Assembly (NCBI RefSeq): GCF_963678635.1
Contig: NC_087064.1
Location: forward strand, 67,506,025-67,570,024
Reading direction: 5' to 3'
DNA length: 64,000 nt
Source: Symsagittifera roscoffensis
Taxonomy: Eukaryota > Xenacoelomorpha > Acoela > Convolutidae
A model generated the notes under the pieces. That model was given only the letters and a program-made list of their open reading frames with translations. It searched no databases and was not told where the DNA came from. The position numbers and the translations under genes were made by a program. This document shows positions 37,310 to 49,023 of the stretch, in pieces (positions within the stretch are counted from its first letter, which is position 1; each line of letters starts with the position of its first letter).

Positions 37310-38959
37310 TGTTATAATATTACAGTTTCCAACATCAAAAGTCATCTCACCAGGTTTCCAACCTCACCAGACAAAAAAAATCATTTTAAAATTATAACCA
37401 GTATTTTAAAGCAGCTGTTTATGTGCACAAAAAGGGTTTGCAGTTGGGCAATTAAACTGCGAGTCAAACTTTATTATTATTGGTAGACATGATCGAAAAA
37501 GAAAAAACAAAATTTTTTTTCCAGTGGTGCAAGAGAGGTAGGAGAGTCAAAAAGTTTTTTCATCGAAGAATCGACATTGGGGAAATGCAGATTTTCAGCC
37601 TATTTATTGTGCTGTGCGGTTTTCGAAGTTTAGACAGTTGGAAGTAGAGCTCGCTCCGAAAAAAAAACGAATTGTATTATACCATTTAGCCTTAACAAAA
37701 AAAAACACTTTACTGAAGAGAAAAGTAACGCAACTAGATAAACAAGTTATAGCCAATAGAAAGTTGCAAAATTCACCAAAACCAAAAAAAAACAGGATTG
37801 ACTTATTTTTAGAAGAATTTTTAAAAAACAGACGGCTATAAAGCTCAATTATTTTCAAGAACAGTTTATGACTGACATTTTTCTGATGAAATGATCCCAA
37901 ATTGAGAAAACTGGATTAATTGGTATATTTTATTCCAATGTTAATTTCTTACATTAAAAACTACAAATCACTTCAAAATTTTGTAATCGATATGAGTAGT
38001 TTGCTTTTTTACCACATGAATTGGCAATATTTAATACAAATTCAAAAGTTAAAACTTGAAATACCAACCTTGGCGCGAACAAATTTTAAGACTTTCTCTG
38101 GAAAAAAAACTTACTCGCTTGATATAAGTGTCTCCACTACTAAATTCACGGACACTTGACAATCATGAAGAACACAAAAGGTTCAAATGAGCGCAAATCA
38201 AAATAATAATCGCCATCTTGGTTTTGCTCACAGATGTTTATCAATACCTATTTATATTTGCAGTTGCATAAAAAGTGAAATAAAAACCAATTTCTCAAAA
38301 ACTCAATTTTTAAGTCTGACTCACCACTTCACTGTGTATTTTTCAAATTTCTTTAATCACCGCGCAAATAATACCAAATACAGTAATTTAAAATACCGGG
38401 CAAATAGTTTGTAAAATATAAAGGTAAGAAGGTTCCAATTTTCTCTAATCTGAAGAAAGGTTTTCGAAAGCTCGCATGCTTCAAAATGTACGGTTTCAAT
38501 TCGGCCAAATATTTTCAATTGTGGTCAAACTTCTTTCCTTCACGTACGGAATTGAAAATTATCATGCTCGAGGGCGTTCTAAAATTTTATGAAGGCCTCA
38601 AAATTATTAGTAGCATGCAAGGCCTCAAAATTATTAGGTTTTCTCCTAAAATTTTGTTTTGAATTTATGTAAATCTCAAAATTGCTACCATTTTTTCTCC
38701 TGTACTTTTTTTCACATTAAAAATATTTTCGCACTTGATCATGCATGTAAAAATACTGAAAATTGAAGTGTTATTCAAAGTAACCATTTTATCAGAGCTA
38801 TAAAAGCGCTCACTTTGTCAAACGTTTTATGACTTTTTTGACTTTCCAAAATAACACATTTGTTGTACCGGTTTTATTGTCAGCGTTATGTTACGAACTT
38901 AGTTGTAAAATAATTACAAAAATTCATTATTTTTCAGAAAAAAAATTGTCGATAACTAA
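37310..38959. other. AT-rich non-coding DNA
   Basis: No convincing gene. It contains diverged pieces of a dispersed family (AAAAAACAGACGGCTATAAAGCT near 37,826, related to 36,174) and a short direct repeat AAGGCCTCAAAATTATTAG near 38,592 and 38,620. If the minus-strand exons form one gene, this is intron. Confidence 0.5.
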
Positions 38960-39220
38960 CTCTAGACATCCTCGAGCTACGTGTGGTATCAGTTTACACA
39001 GTCTCTGATAGTTCGAGTCATTCATATGGGCACTAAATGGGATGCTCCCAAGGTCCAGAAAGTGGGGAAGATGGGAAGAAGAAGAAGAGGGTCCGATGGG
39101 TCTGGTATTGTGGTAGGTGGAATTTGAACCCCCACCAAACATACATCCGAAGAGTAAATGATGTCCATTTTTGCTGCTCCAAGAGTCACAACCCACTTCC
39201 TGTACGTGTCTGGAGATGAA
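38960..39220 (-). CDS. Candidate host exon
   Basis: The acceptor GCTTTTGTTTACAG precedes TTCATCTCCAGACACGTACA at 39,220; a donor GTTAGT can end it at 38,960, giving 87 whole codons. The frame includes SSKNGHHLLFGCMFGGGSNS, then SSSSSHLPHFLDLGSIPFS, with balanced codon use unlike the flanks. It joins the exon at 39,818-39,663 in phase 0, with a 442-nt intron between. Product not recognised; His/Ser/Gly-rich with several Cys. Confidence 0.55.
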
Positions 39221-39379
39221 CTGTAAACAAAAGCACGTTATCGATTTTTGGATTCACCAACCAAAGTGTGTTGCCAAAACTATTTTTTCGAACCTTTCAA
39301 CTGCAACATGGAAGGATCTAAGACTTGCTCCTGGGGACAAATTTTCGAAAAGATGATGTTTACGATATTTGTTTAGATC

Positions 39380-39600
39380 CACAAAATTGATTTTCTGAAA
39401 TCTCCGAAAAATCTATAAAAACCGCTTTTTTGCTAAATTCTAGTTAGCATCAGGCAAATTTTTGAATGAACAAGCCAAAAACGATATTGCAACTTTCTTG
39501 GAAAGTTTTGAACATAAGTTGCGCTTTTTTTGGCGCGCGCTCCCTCCTCAATTTTAGTATTAATGTTTCGACCGTGCTCGAAATATCTTTCGGTTTTTGA
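39380..39600. mobile_element. Partial hAT-like MITE in intron
   Basis: Degenerate copy of the 36,622 family: TTTTTTTGGCGCGCGCTCCC and adjoining sequence are shared, but both ends have decayed. It lies in the presumed intron between the exons at 39,663 and 39,220. Confidence 0.45.
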
Positions 39601-39662
39601 GCTCAATCCTACCCTCTGTCTTGGTTTTTTTTTCTGCCGAGCACCTCAAACCAAGAACTTAC

Positions 39663-39818
39663 CATCAGAGCACTGCTGTACTCTCTGACTTTTGAGCACA
39701 GGTCATGTGTCAATTTCTCCCCCGGGTATACGAAGCCCCTCAAACCGTCCATTATCCATCTCCTCATCACACCATACACTATACGTTGGACAACAAACCA
39801 TTTCAAGCAGGCTAACAT
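39663..39818 (-). CDS. Candidate host exon (possible start exon)
   Basis: 52 codons from an ATG at 39,818 to a consensus donor ATG|GTAAGT at 39,663. An in-frame TAA lies just upstream of the ATG, so if this is coding it begins here or at an internal acceptor. The sequence has an aromatic helix-like start (LKWFVVQRIVYGVMRRWIMD) and then GFVYPGEKLTHDLCSKVREY. The next exon follows in phase. Confidence 0.5.
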
Positions 39819-39838
39819 GATGACCAGTTCATTTTAGA

Positions 39839-40949
39839 TCATCGAACTAATGCGAATAAAGTAATATTTTTATGACGCCACAGTTTGGATAACTTCGCTA
39901 AGAGATGCAGACGCCGCGTTTGCCTTTTTGACCTATAATTTTGATTGAATTAAAGCTTTGATTTGCTGCATAAGCTTGTTTATATTTTTTAAAAGATTCC
40001 TGAAACTGTCAGAAGTGACGAGATTTATCAAAGAAGTGTTTGGGTTTAAATTCAGAACGTCGGTTTTAGATCTTCAATTCTTTACTCAGCAGTAATAAAT
40101 TCAAGAATAACCAGAAGCTGTTCACGCTGTTCTGACCACACTGATTCAGAAAAGCAACTCAAAATCCAGATAACGAAAAAAAAACATTTTTGAAATTTTT
40201 TGGGACTTCTTTTTTCATTTTTTGTTCTTTAAAATTAGCTGTTGATTTTTCTAAACTATCATTCGTTTTTTTTCGACACTGAGACTTTTTTTCAGTTCGT
40301 TTTTTGTTACAGAAACCTAAAAGCGACTGAAAGGGGTTTCAATATGATATCACACTTAACCCCTAAGAGCTTTTTTTGAGGATGTTTAACTCAGCTGAAA
40401 AAAAAAACTGGTCTTATGTCATAACTTCTTCCCACTTAGTAAGTGATCGGACCAAAAAGGTTGCCCCTGTTAGATCAAAGACCTGCATGTTCCGACTGCC
40501 CTTAAAAATGTTAAGGACAGCTGTGTAAAGTACAAAGTGTTACAGTAAAAAAATTTCGTAAACATGGCGAATAAGAAACTTTCAAACCAGCATGTTTTTT
40601 ATCACAAAAGGCCACAAATCAATATTACTGCTCGTATCAAGGCAAAGCCCTGAATGTTCCGAGTGCCCACTTAGTGGTCTCGAATTGTTGGTGCTATAAG
40701 AAATATTGACAAGCAACAAATTTTAGGTTGATAATATCAAAGTGTTAAAATTTGAATCGCTTATGGAATAAATAAGACCAATTAGTTTGCCCCAAGTGCA
40801 AACATGCTCGCTTGGCAATCCGAAGTTTTCCAGATCGATGCCCATACGCAGTCAATTTTTCGAAAATCGGTCTGAAAAAAACCAACTCGGGCATACATAA
40901 TCCTGTTTGTATTTTCGGTTGATAATATCAAAGTGTTTATATTATTGCA
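39839..40949. other. AT-rich non-coding DNA
   Basis: No gene seen. Pieces of the dispersed CCTGAATGTTCCGACTGCC family occur near 40,484 and 40,650. Confidence 0.5.
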
Positions 40950-41160
40950 GGGAGGGGGTGAAAAAGAGCCGTTTATTATTTGCAAATAGAAATAGCTCTT
41001 GGTAAAACATTGCACCGCACTAAAATACAGAGAAGTAGATGGCCATTAAATGCATTGAGCAGAAAAAAAAACTGTTACACACCTTAAAATAGTTTTTCCG
41101 AAATAATATGGCTTCGTTGCGGTAGAAAACGCCGTGAAAAACTACACCTAAAATACATTC
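40950..41160. repeat. Direct repeat of about 210 bp, copy 1
   Basis: GGGAGGGGGTGAAAAAGAGC through ACTACACCTAAAATACATTC; near-identical to 42,314-42,529, 1.36 kb away. This indicates a segmental duplication or two insertions of one element. Confidence 0.85.
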
Positions 41161-41170
41161 CAAAAATTCT

Positions 41171-41608
41171 GTAAGCAATTTCGAATCTTTCTTTAGCTAG
41201 CTATTTTTGACTGGTGTTTTTTTTAATATTAACTGAATACTATTGATGTTCTAATTTTTGGAATATCGAAACAATAAATTTCGCGCCTCTCATTAAAAAA
41301 ATAATTAACATCTGGGAACAAAATTATGCATTGTGAAAAAACTACTTTTTGTGAACAGGTTCATCCTTCATATTTTGAACGCTTTAATTGTAAGCAATTT
41401 CGAATCTTTCTTTAGCTAGCTATTTTTGACTGGTATTTTTTTAAATATTAACTGAATACTATTGATGTTCTAATTTTTGGAATATCGAAACAATAAATTT
41501 CGCGCCTCTCATTAAAAAAAAATAATTAACATGTGGGGACAAAATTATGCATTGTGAAAAAACTACTTTTTGTGAACAGGTTCATCCTTCATATTTTGCA
41601 CGCTTTAA
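41171..41608. repeat. 219-bp tandem duplication
   Basis: The unit starting GTAAGCAATTTCGAATCTTT at 41,171 is repeated from 41,390 with only a few differences (for example ATCTGGGAACA versus ATGTGGGGACA). Two copies only. Confidence 0.9.
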
Positions 41609-41767
41609 TTGTACTTTCATTTATACTATTAAGTAAAGCAACTAAAAAAATGAATCTTTGAAGTTGAAGTGTTGGTGAAAGTAGAAAAGATCCAAACATT
41701 TAACCGTTTTTTTTTAATACGGCTCAAAATCCTTGAGTAATTTTGTTAACATTTTTGGTTGTTCATA

Positions 41768-41994
41768 TCTGGCGCAGATTTAGGGCTTTCTCAAGAGGGT
41801 TTATTTAAAAACTGAAATATTTTTGATCTTTGCAGGTCGGCTAAAATGATTTGTGCGCTACAGTAAATTTGTTTTCGCAAAAATTTTCAAAAAAAAACAG
41901 GGACCAGATTTATCAAATTTATTATACCTAGCTGTCAACCAAAAACGGAAGACTTAACTTATACTTTTGGGTTGTCAGGTCCCATCCCCATTAA
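41768..41994. mobile_element. Degenerate hAT-like MITE
   Basis: Left end TGGCGCAGATTTAGGGCTTT and right end CCCATTAAACCGCTACTTG resemble the ends of the 36,622 copy, but the interior has diverged. Confidence 0.4.
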
Positions 41995-42136
41995 ACCGCT
42001 ACTTGTTCTTAAAAAAAATTCTTCTATTTTGTTCAGCCAAAAATTTAAATTTCTTTTTCCTTATCATCTTTGAATATCTTTCCACCTGCTATTCAAAGTA
42101 CGCTATTCAAATGTTGATTTGGCTCTTTTTTTTTAC

Positions 42137-42161
42137 TCCCCCCCCCCCCCCCCCCCCCCAC
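42137..42161. repeat. Poly-C tract
   Basis: An almost uninterrupted C run of more than 20 bases. Others occur as C or G runs at about 17,083, 34,207, 35,525, 57,066 and 57,258. Confidence 0.95.
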
Positions 42162-42313
42162 TTTTGTTACTTAACATTGTCATAACGCAATGAAAACCGG
42201 CTTGGTGAACAAACTAACACATGTGAACAGATTTTTTTTTCAAACCTTAAAGCAAAACATTTCGCGTTTAGCCATAATCACACGTAACCATAAAAAAAAT
42301 TCGAAAAAAGGAA

Positions 42314-42529
42314 GGGAGGGGGGGTGAAAAAGATCCGTTGATTATTTGCAAATAGAAATAGCTCTTAGTAAAACATTGCACCGCACTAAAATACAGAGAA
42401 ATAGATGGCCATTAAATGCATTGAGCAGAAAAAAGAGACTGTTGCACACCTTAAAATAGTTTTTCCGAAATAATATGGCTTCGCTGCGGTAGAAAACGCC
42501 GTGAAAAACTACACCTAAAATATATTTCA
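42314..42529. repeat. Direct repeat of about 210 bp, copy 2
   Basis: Second copy of 40,950-41,160, with small changes. It lies just downstream (minus strand) of the candidate exon ending at 42,570. Confidence 0.85.
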
Positions 42530-42569
42530 ACATGTTTTCATGCTTGCTGGGTGTGACCACATCCCTAAC

Positions 42570-42744
42570 TCGCTCTCGTTGCTCCTGTTGGGGTAGAAGG
42601 GGGAGTTGAAGAGGGGGAGACAGTCCATGTTGACGAACCAATTCCTGCGAATGAACGAGGAACTGGCTGAAGCTTTTCCTCCTGTGGAGCAGTTCCACTC
42701 GTTGTGCTGGATTTGATACCAGGCACGACTGAATTCATCCTGTG
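42570..42744 (-). CDS. Candidate host exon
   Basis: Follows a 60-nt intron ending ATTTTTGCAG. The frame runs on from the upstream exon in phase (HRMNSVVPGIKSS, then VPRSFAGIGSSTWTVSPSS) and is Ser/Thr/Pro-rich. A GTTAGG donor can end it at 42,570; otherwise it reaches a stop five bases later. Codon composition is balanced. An alternative start at the ATG at 42,738, directly after the acceptor, is possible with spliced-leader addition. Product not recognised. Confidence 0.5.
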
Positions 42745-42804
42745 CTGCAAAAATGCAAGTTTTGAGTTTTTTGTTAATTTCAATATGATGGCAAAATCAG
42801 TCAC

Positions 42805-42896
42805 CTTGTGCAACTTAGCCAGTCGAAAAGCGGTGCGTTTCAGGTCATTTAGATTTTTGATACGGTTTTTATGTGCGGTGAAAAGAATAAGATTTC
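42805..42896 (-). CDS. Candidate host exon
   Basis: Acceptor ACAAATACATACAG before 42,896 (weak pyrimidine tract), donor AAG|GTGACT after 42,805. The frame is basic and helical: KNRIKNLNDLKRTAFRLAKL. The 60-nt intron that follows has the size usual for Caenorhabditis and keeps phase 0 into the next exon. Confidence 0.45.
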
Positions 42897-42989
42897 CTGT
42901 ATGTATTTGTTTAAATTTTTCCAACAAAAAAATCATAACGAAACCGAAAATCAAGGACTATTTTGGACAACAATTACTTATAGTTCAAT

Positions 42990-44073
42990 AAAAATGTTTT
43001 GCATCCACCGAGAAAAAAAATAATTTTGGCTAGCTTCTGCAAATTAACTTCACATTCACGGAAAATTACATTTAGACGACCTGCCAAGTTCATTTGTATC
43101 TAGCACTAAGCTAATTTTGGAAACTAATTTATTATCAGCATTCTGTTTCATGGACCAGTTTTTTGCGGGTGTAGAAATGCGAGTTTCCAAGATCTGTTGC
43201 AAGGTTTTCGATATGCGTGAAATGCTAGGAAAAACTAGAGGAAAGGAAATTGGCTGGAGATTAGCAAAAGTTGCTCGCAAAAAAAAATAGTTTTTATCGC
43301 TCAGAATGTTCCGGCATCGCATGACAACGTTTTTTTATTTCGCTGACTCAAGAAAGATTTCACGTCGTTGGAATTACATACTGCAGATGATAAAAGCTAT
43401 TTTCTGAAACCCTTGTGAAAGCTGTTAAATTAATGAAACAGAAAGTTGTCGATACTTTAGAGCAAGGCTTATACAATTTATAATTTAGGGACATAATTTT
43501 TTTTTTTGGAATTTAAGGAGAAAATTTTCCGAAACAGTCTTTGAAAATGAAAAATTTAGCGAGTAGAAACCTGGGTTTATTTTGAAAGGATTTGTCGTCT
43601 AAATGCACCAACAAAACTAAAAGAAAATTTAAAATTTTCACTACCCACACCTGCAGTATTTTATTTAATATATTAAATATTATCGAAAAATTACAAAAAA
43701 GTTTTGAATCGGAGCCCCACAAAAAGAGTTGATTGTCTTGGGGTTATATGTGATTTTTGAGTTTCACAGAAACAAACTAAAGGACATGGCAACCTGAAAG
43801 GAAAACTACGCAATGGTTATTTTAAGTAATTGGTTCGTAAAATTAAAAAAATTTTCTTGTGCATCTTGTAACTTCCGCCGATCAATCATATTGCCCAACG
43901 AGTAAGCTATTGTAATTATTTGGAAAGTGATTCGATGACAAAACGAAATTGAGATGAACAAAATTGCCGTTGAAACTTCGGCTTTTTTCCATTCCCCCAA
44001 TCTTTCAAATTAAATTCTTACTTTTGTAGAAGTTTTACGTGTTATTATGGCTAAACGCGTGATGTTGTGATTC
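42990..44073. other. AT-rich DNA with one doubtful exon
   Basis: Mostly featureless. On the minus strand 43,224-43,081 has an acceptor (TTTTTCCTAG) and an open frame (KTLQQILETRISTPAKNWS) but a poor donor (GTCGTC); its phase does not join the neighbouring exons, so I do not call it. Confidence 0.4.
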
Positions 44074-44554
44074 GAGACTGCCCTGAATGTTCCGACTGCT
44101 TTTTAAGGTTTATGGAGCAGTAATAAAATTAAAAAATTAAAATAAAATTTTTTTCTAAAATTTTTTAAGAAAACCATCCCCACACGCCATATACAGTACA
44201 AAAGAATCTAATTTGCTCCTTGTAGCAAACCAATTATGACAAATAGGCTTCTTTCAACCAATTTGAAACGATTTCTAAGACGGATTAAATCTCCGCTTAC
44301 GCGTTAATAGCGCGAATTATATCGCGCGTTAATTGTCCCGAATTGTCCAAAATGGCAATCTGTAAACCCCCGCAACTTTACGAAAAAAGATCACAGTAAA
44401 ATATCTTTTCAAATTTGAGCTCCAGACAACAATACCTTTCAAATGATATAAAAAATTCCGTCAAAAACAGCTAGTTAAAAAGTCGAAATTTGTCTGAAGA
44501 AAAAAACCCACCCGAGCACAAATATTCCGTTACTTTCGTATCGAAAATCGGAAC
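44074..44554 (+). mobile_element. Half-copy of the long-TIR repeat family
   Basis: Runs from CCCTGAATGTTCCGACTGCT through CGCTTACGCGTTAATAGCGC to CGTTACTTTCGTATCGAAAA. It matches one arm of the 50,521-51,920 element; no second arm is nearby. Confidence 0.75.
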
Positions 44555-45323
44555 AAAAATTCCGAATTTCATTGCATTGTGAAGATGTTCAAAATGTTTT
44601 TCAAAATTGGTTTTGAAACATGGGGAGTGGAAAAGAGCCAAAATTTCTCCAATATGGTTGTTGTGCTTTTGTCCTCTCGCTGTGGTTTTTTCTTCACACA
44701 ACTTTTGGCTCTGTTCCAGATTTCCACCCATTCGTAATATTAGCACACACGTTTTCATGCTTCATATGTACAAATAAATTAACACAAAAATGTTCACTCT
44801 GACGGTTTCATTTTTAGTTTACAACACCAAAAATCATTATGAAAAAAACCTTCATAAACTGAAAACCTGAAAAAAATTTTGAAAAAGAATGAGAAACAGC
44901 TCAAAATTTTTATTTTCAGCTAGCCATTTTGGAACGAAAAATTTTCATAACATCTGAAAAATATTAGCATTCTTCAATTCAATTTAGCATAAAATTTTAG
45001 CAATAATTTTTTTTTGTAGCGTTATGGGTGTTGCAATTGTCAAGTTGGCCAATTTAGGACAGAAATTGCAAAATTCATTTGGTATTTTACTGCTTAAGTG
45101 ACTGCTCAAATTCGCTCAAAAACCGGTCCTCATCAAGTTGTGGCAGGTTTTTGGGCTTTTTGCTTCTTTCCAACAGTTTTAAAAATCATTTTCAAAAAAT
45201 AATATAAAACTTCCATAATGCAACTTGGCATGTAGAACAAGCTAACATTTTTGAACTAATTTTAACCACAACTTATATCAAAACGTTACGCGTTCAGCCA
45301 TTTTCACACTTAAATAAATATAA

Positions 45324-45800
45324 CAAGACTGCTCGTACCAGAGCGAAGCCCTGAATGTTCCGACTGCCTTTTAAGGTTTATTGAACAGTAATAAAATTTA
45401 AAAAATAAATGAAATTCAAAAAAATGAAAATTTTTTATGAAAACAATCCCCCACACGCCATATACAGTACAAAATAATCTAATTTGCTGTTTGTAGTAAA
45501 CCAATTATGACAAATATCTTCTTTCAACCAATTTGGAACGATTTCTAAGACGGATTAAATCTCCGCTTACGCGGTAATAGCGCGAATTATATCGCGCCCT
45601 AATTGTCCTGAATTGTCCAAAATGGCAATCTGTAAACGCCCACAACTTTACGAAAAATGATCACAGGTAAAATATCTTTTCAAATTTGAGCTCAGAACAA
45701 CAATACCTTTGGAATGATATAAAAAAAATTCCTTCAAAAATGGCTAGTTAAAAAGTCGGATATTCAAATATTCCGTTACTTTCGTATCGAAAGTCGGAAC
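45324..45800 (+). mobile_element. Half-copy of the long-TIR repeat family
   Basis: Starts CAAGACTGCTCGTACCAGAG after a TA and ends ACTTTCGTATCGAAAGTCGG. One arm only, close to the 44,074 copy in sequence. Confidence 0.8.
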
Positions 45801-47069
45801 AAAAATAATAAAAAATTGACAAGTGGAGGGCAGTAAAAAACAGAGCAGTTTTTTGGGCATAATAATACGCCACTAGACGCTAAAATTATAATTGATATAA
45901 GTAATTTTTACAATTCGAACAAGCCTCTTCTAAGGTTTGTAACAAAAATTTCTTTTGCATCGAAAGCAAATGCTCTCAACTGTTTTCAATGATTACCAAA
46001 AAATTCCAGGCCTTAAGTGTCATTTTTCAGAGTTAGTTTCAATTAGTTTTTATATGAAGTGATGTTTTCTCGGGTAAGTAGGGAAAAAAAGTTTTTCACA
46101 CAAAACGAAGAGTTCTCAGTGAGAAAATCGAAATGTTCAGTGTGATAATTTTGCTAAGCTCTGCTGTTTTCTTTCTACATACAGCACGATGAAACTAACT
46201 ACATACAACTAACTGCAGATGGTGAAAACGAGTTGTTCAGGCCAGGAAAAACCTGGCAAATTCTTGAAACCAAGTATTGAAACTTTCATCGAGGACAGCT
46301 AAAAGTACTTATTGTCGGTCCATGTAAAAATTGTAGTTTCAAGTTGTGATGGAAAGTGAAGTTTTCCTGACATTTTGAGAGTAAAAACTTGATTTTGCAT
46401 TTAATTGTGTAGACTAGTGTATTTTTATTAGTTTCAAAAACACCGTTTAAATCTGGAAAAATAAGTTTTTAATTTAGTTTTCAAACATTGAAAACTCAAG
46501 ATACAAATAAATGAAGTGAGCTTATGACAACTTAGAGATATTTGTGGTGCTGCTACCTAATCAATGTTTACAAAAAGAAATTTAACAAAAAAGAAATTTT
46601 TGTATTTAACATCTTAAATATCAAACTGATATCATTGCTGAAAAATGATGTAAAAATTTATCTATCTAATAATTACTCTGTATCAAATTGTCAGTATTTC
46701 AGCTCGAATCTTCATTGAGTAGTTTCGAAAATTATCTGAATCACCCACACTGTATGATGAATTACATTTCATCTCATCAAAATGTTTTCTTCCCAAAAAA
46801 GGTTTAATAAAAAATAAGATGATCAGAAGTCAACTCTTGATCTCTTTTGGCTCTTTACCAGTCCCTCTTTGTTTTTGTCGGAAATTTAATTTATGAAAGG
46901 CTATTTAAAATGACTTTCGATGTTCTAAACTGTAGTGCAGCGTTTCAGCATGAACAAGTGAACAGATATTTAGAACGCTTCCTACTTGCAGATTGCCGTA
47001 TGAACAATTTGTAAACAACGTTCTGTTGCAATTTTACAAAAGGGTGGGAAACTGGGAAAGAATTTTTAA
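45801..47069. other. AT-rich non-coding DNA
   Basis: No supportable gene. A 27-codon ATG frame at 46,218-46,301 is too short to call. TTTTGGCTCTTTACCAGTCC near 46,850 is a TTGGCTCTTTT-type transposon end. Confidence 0.5.
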
Positions 47070-47430
47070 AAAGGAGATTTTTAAAAAATGTTTGAATACT
47101 TATCGACTTCCTTTTTCAAGTCGATCAAATCGATTTCCCCCCGAGCTCTCACAAATTACTATGAAGAATGAAGATTAAAGACCCTGTTTTGACCAAACTT
47201 AAGCAGTCGAAAATTTGAAAAACAGGCCAAAAAGTCGTTCTAGAAATTTTGGGAAAACTGCTCAAGCTTAGTATATATTGACACCGAAGGCGCCTTTAGA
47301 AAAAAATTTGAGTCGATCAGTCAAAACATTATATTTTAAAATAGTACAAAGGGGGGACCCTTTGGGTTGGCAGGGGGTCGAATCCCTGAAGAGAGGGCGT
47401 CCGCCCCCCTAACCCTCCCCCTAAATTTAC
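47070..47430. mobile_element. hAT-like MITE, diverged
   Basis: Shares the core TTTTTCAAGTCGATCAAATC, GACACCGAAGGCGCCTTTAG and the GGGTCGAATCCCTGAAG tail with the 48,387 copy. Ends are eroded. Confidence 0.6.
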
Positions 47431-47710
47431 TGGTGTCGCGAGATTCAAATCAAACTAGAAAAATGCAAAAATGCTAAATAAGTTAAAAAAATTGCATTTT
47501 GACATCCTTTTTTAATAAAATCTATGTGCAGAAAATGGCAAAAATATAGACAAAAGTGCTAGTTAGTGCTAGTTACAAAAGTCACAGATTATCATCTGGC
47601 ATTTTCTAGTAATATCGGTCCAATTTTGTAATAAAAATTATTATTTTTGTTTTCCGTTTTTTAGGGGGTAAACAGAAAAGACCCCATCTTTTCGACCATT
47701 GACCTATTAC

Positions 47711-47885
47711 CATATCAACAAAAGAAGAACTAACGAATTCTTGAACTTTCTTGCAATCAAAATCAAATGTCGTTGACCTTTCATGGAGTTCCAGTTGACC
47801 TCTAGGAGTCCAATGGACGTCCTGAACTCGTTCAAACTCCTCTGGGCGCTGAGTTTGACCTCGTCCCTTCTTGTGGGTATTCTGA
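47711..47885 (-). CDS. Candidate host exon, well-formed
   Basis: 175 nt between acceptor TGCTATTTTCATCATCAG and donor ATG|GTAATAG. The open frame has ordinary protein composition: HKKGRGQTQRPEEFERVQDV, HWTPRGQLELHERSTTFDFD, then CKKVQEFVSSSFVDM. It begins in phase 2 and ends in phase 0. It is the most 5' exon seen on this strand and the best coding candidate in the AT-rich region. I cannot name the family. Confidence 0.55.
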
Positions 47886-48092
47886 CTGATGATGAAAATA
47901 GCAAGTACATCATGTTGGGAAGCAGCAGCCACCCACAGATAAAAGAAAGGAAAGGAGGCTCATTTTCATTTCTGTCTCCCTCTCCCCTCTTCGCATAAGA
48001 AACTCAAGTTTATGGTGTAGAAAAGAGTCTTACAAAGTTTTAGTACGAAGACAAGTTCAGCTTGGAATAGTAAAATTAGCCAGTATGCCAAT

Positions 48093-48325
48093 TTGGCTCT
48101 TTTTCCTTTTCCTCCCCCACCTGTAAAATTTTACCAATGAAAAATTTGTCCACCTTATTCGATTGCTATGAAAAGTGACATACGGACTAATTAGGATGTG
48201 CCAAACATAGTTGGTCTTCATAATTAACCTTGTAAAACTACTCGTTACACAATAAAATTGATGTTCGTGTGAGGTGAGGTGGGGGGCGGGGGGCGGGGGG
48301 CGGTAAGGAAAAAGAGCCGCCAATT
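48093..48325. mobile_element. MITE with TTGGCTCTTTTTCC ends, copy 1
   Basis: Terminal inverted repeats TTGGCTCTTTTTCCTTT and AAGGAAAAAGAGCCGCCAA; a second copy lies at 48,812-49,023 in the same orientation. Confidence 0.75.
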
Positions 48326-48386
48326 TTTAAAGCAGTTTTTTTGAATTGGTAATTTTTAAATTGTAACAACGACAAATGCATCGGAG

Positions 48387-48761
48387 CAGGGGGCGGATCT
48401 AGGATTTTCTCGAGGGGGGAGGGATTTTCAAAAAAACTTTGAAATTTTGTCGACCTTTTTTTTAGGTCGACCAAATTGATTTTTCAAGCTCTCCCTAAGC
48501 ACTACAAAGACCCTATTTTGGCCAAAATTTTTAATTTCGGTGCCGCAGGCAAAATTTCTCTAAAAAATTTGACCAAAAGTTTTTTCAGAGCGCGCTCCCC
48601 CTTAAAAATTATTATATATTGGCGCCAAAGGCGCCTTTCGAAAAATTTTAGGGTCCGTCACCAAAAATGGATATCTCAATAATACAAAAAGGGACCCTTT
48701 GGGTCGGCAAGGGGTCGATTCCCTGAAGGGAAGGCGTCCCCCCACCCTAAATCCGCCCCTG
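48387..48761. mobile_element. hAT-like MITE with 8-bp target duplication
   Basis: 375 bp bounded by CAGGGGGCGGATCTAGG and CCTAAATCCGCCCCTG. Flanks CATCGGAG (48,379-48,386) and CATCGAAG (48,762-48,769) make an 8-bp duplication with one mismatch, diagnostic of hAT. Best-preserved of at least five copies in the window. No coding capacity. Confidence 0.85.
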
Positions 48762-48811
48762 CATCGAAGAAAAGTTTTGGATAAAAGAGAGCCAGAAAGA
48801 ACACACAAAAA

Positions 48812-49023
48812 TTTGCTCTTTTTCCTTTTCCCCCCACCTGCAAATTTTTATATTTGAAGTTACCTTTCACTTTGTCCAATTGTCATGAAAATTGGCATGT
48901 AGACTAATTAGGCCATGACAAACATATTTGGTCTCTATAATTAACCTTGTAAGACCGCTCGTTAGACCATAAAATTCATGTTTGAGTGAGGTGGGGGGGG
49001 GGGAAGGAAAAAGAGGCCAAAAA
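48812..49023. mobile_element. MITE with TTGGCTCTTTTTCC ends, copy 2
   Basis: Similar over its length to 48,093-48,325, including GACTAATTAGG and AATTAACCTTGTAA. The G-run near the right end differs in length. Confidence 0.7.

Noticed and set aside
42342-42698. 118-codon minus-strand frame overlapping a candidate exon
   Set aside because: Runs through the 210-bp direct repeat; the other phase has better splice-site and phase support.
43081-43224. Possible minus-strand exon
   Set aside because: Acceptor is fair but the donor is poor and its phase fits neither neighbour.
46218-46301. 27-codon plus-strand ATG frame
   Set aside because: Too short, no upstream or downstream partner exon.
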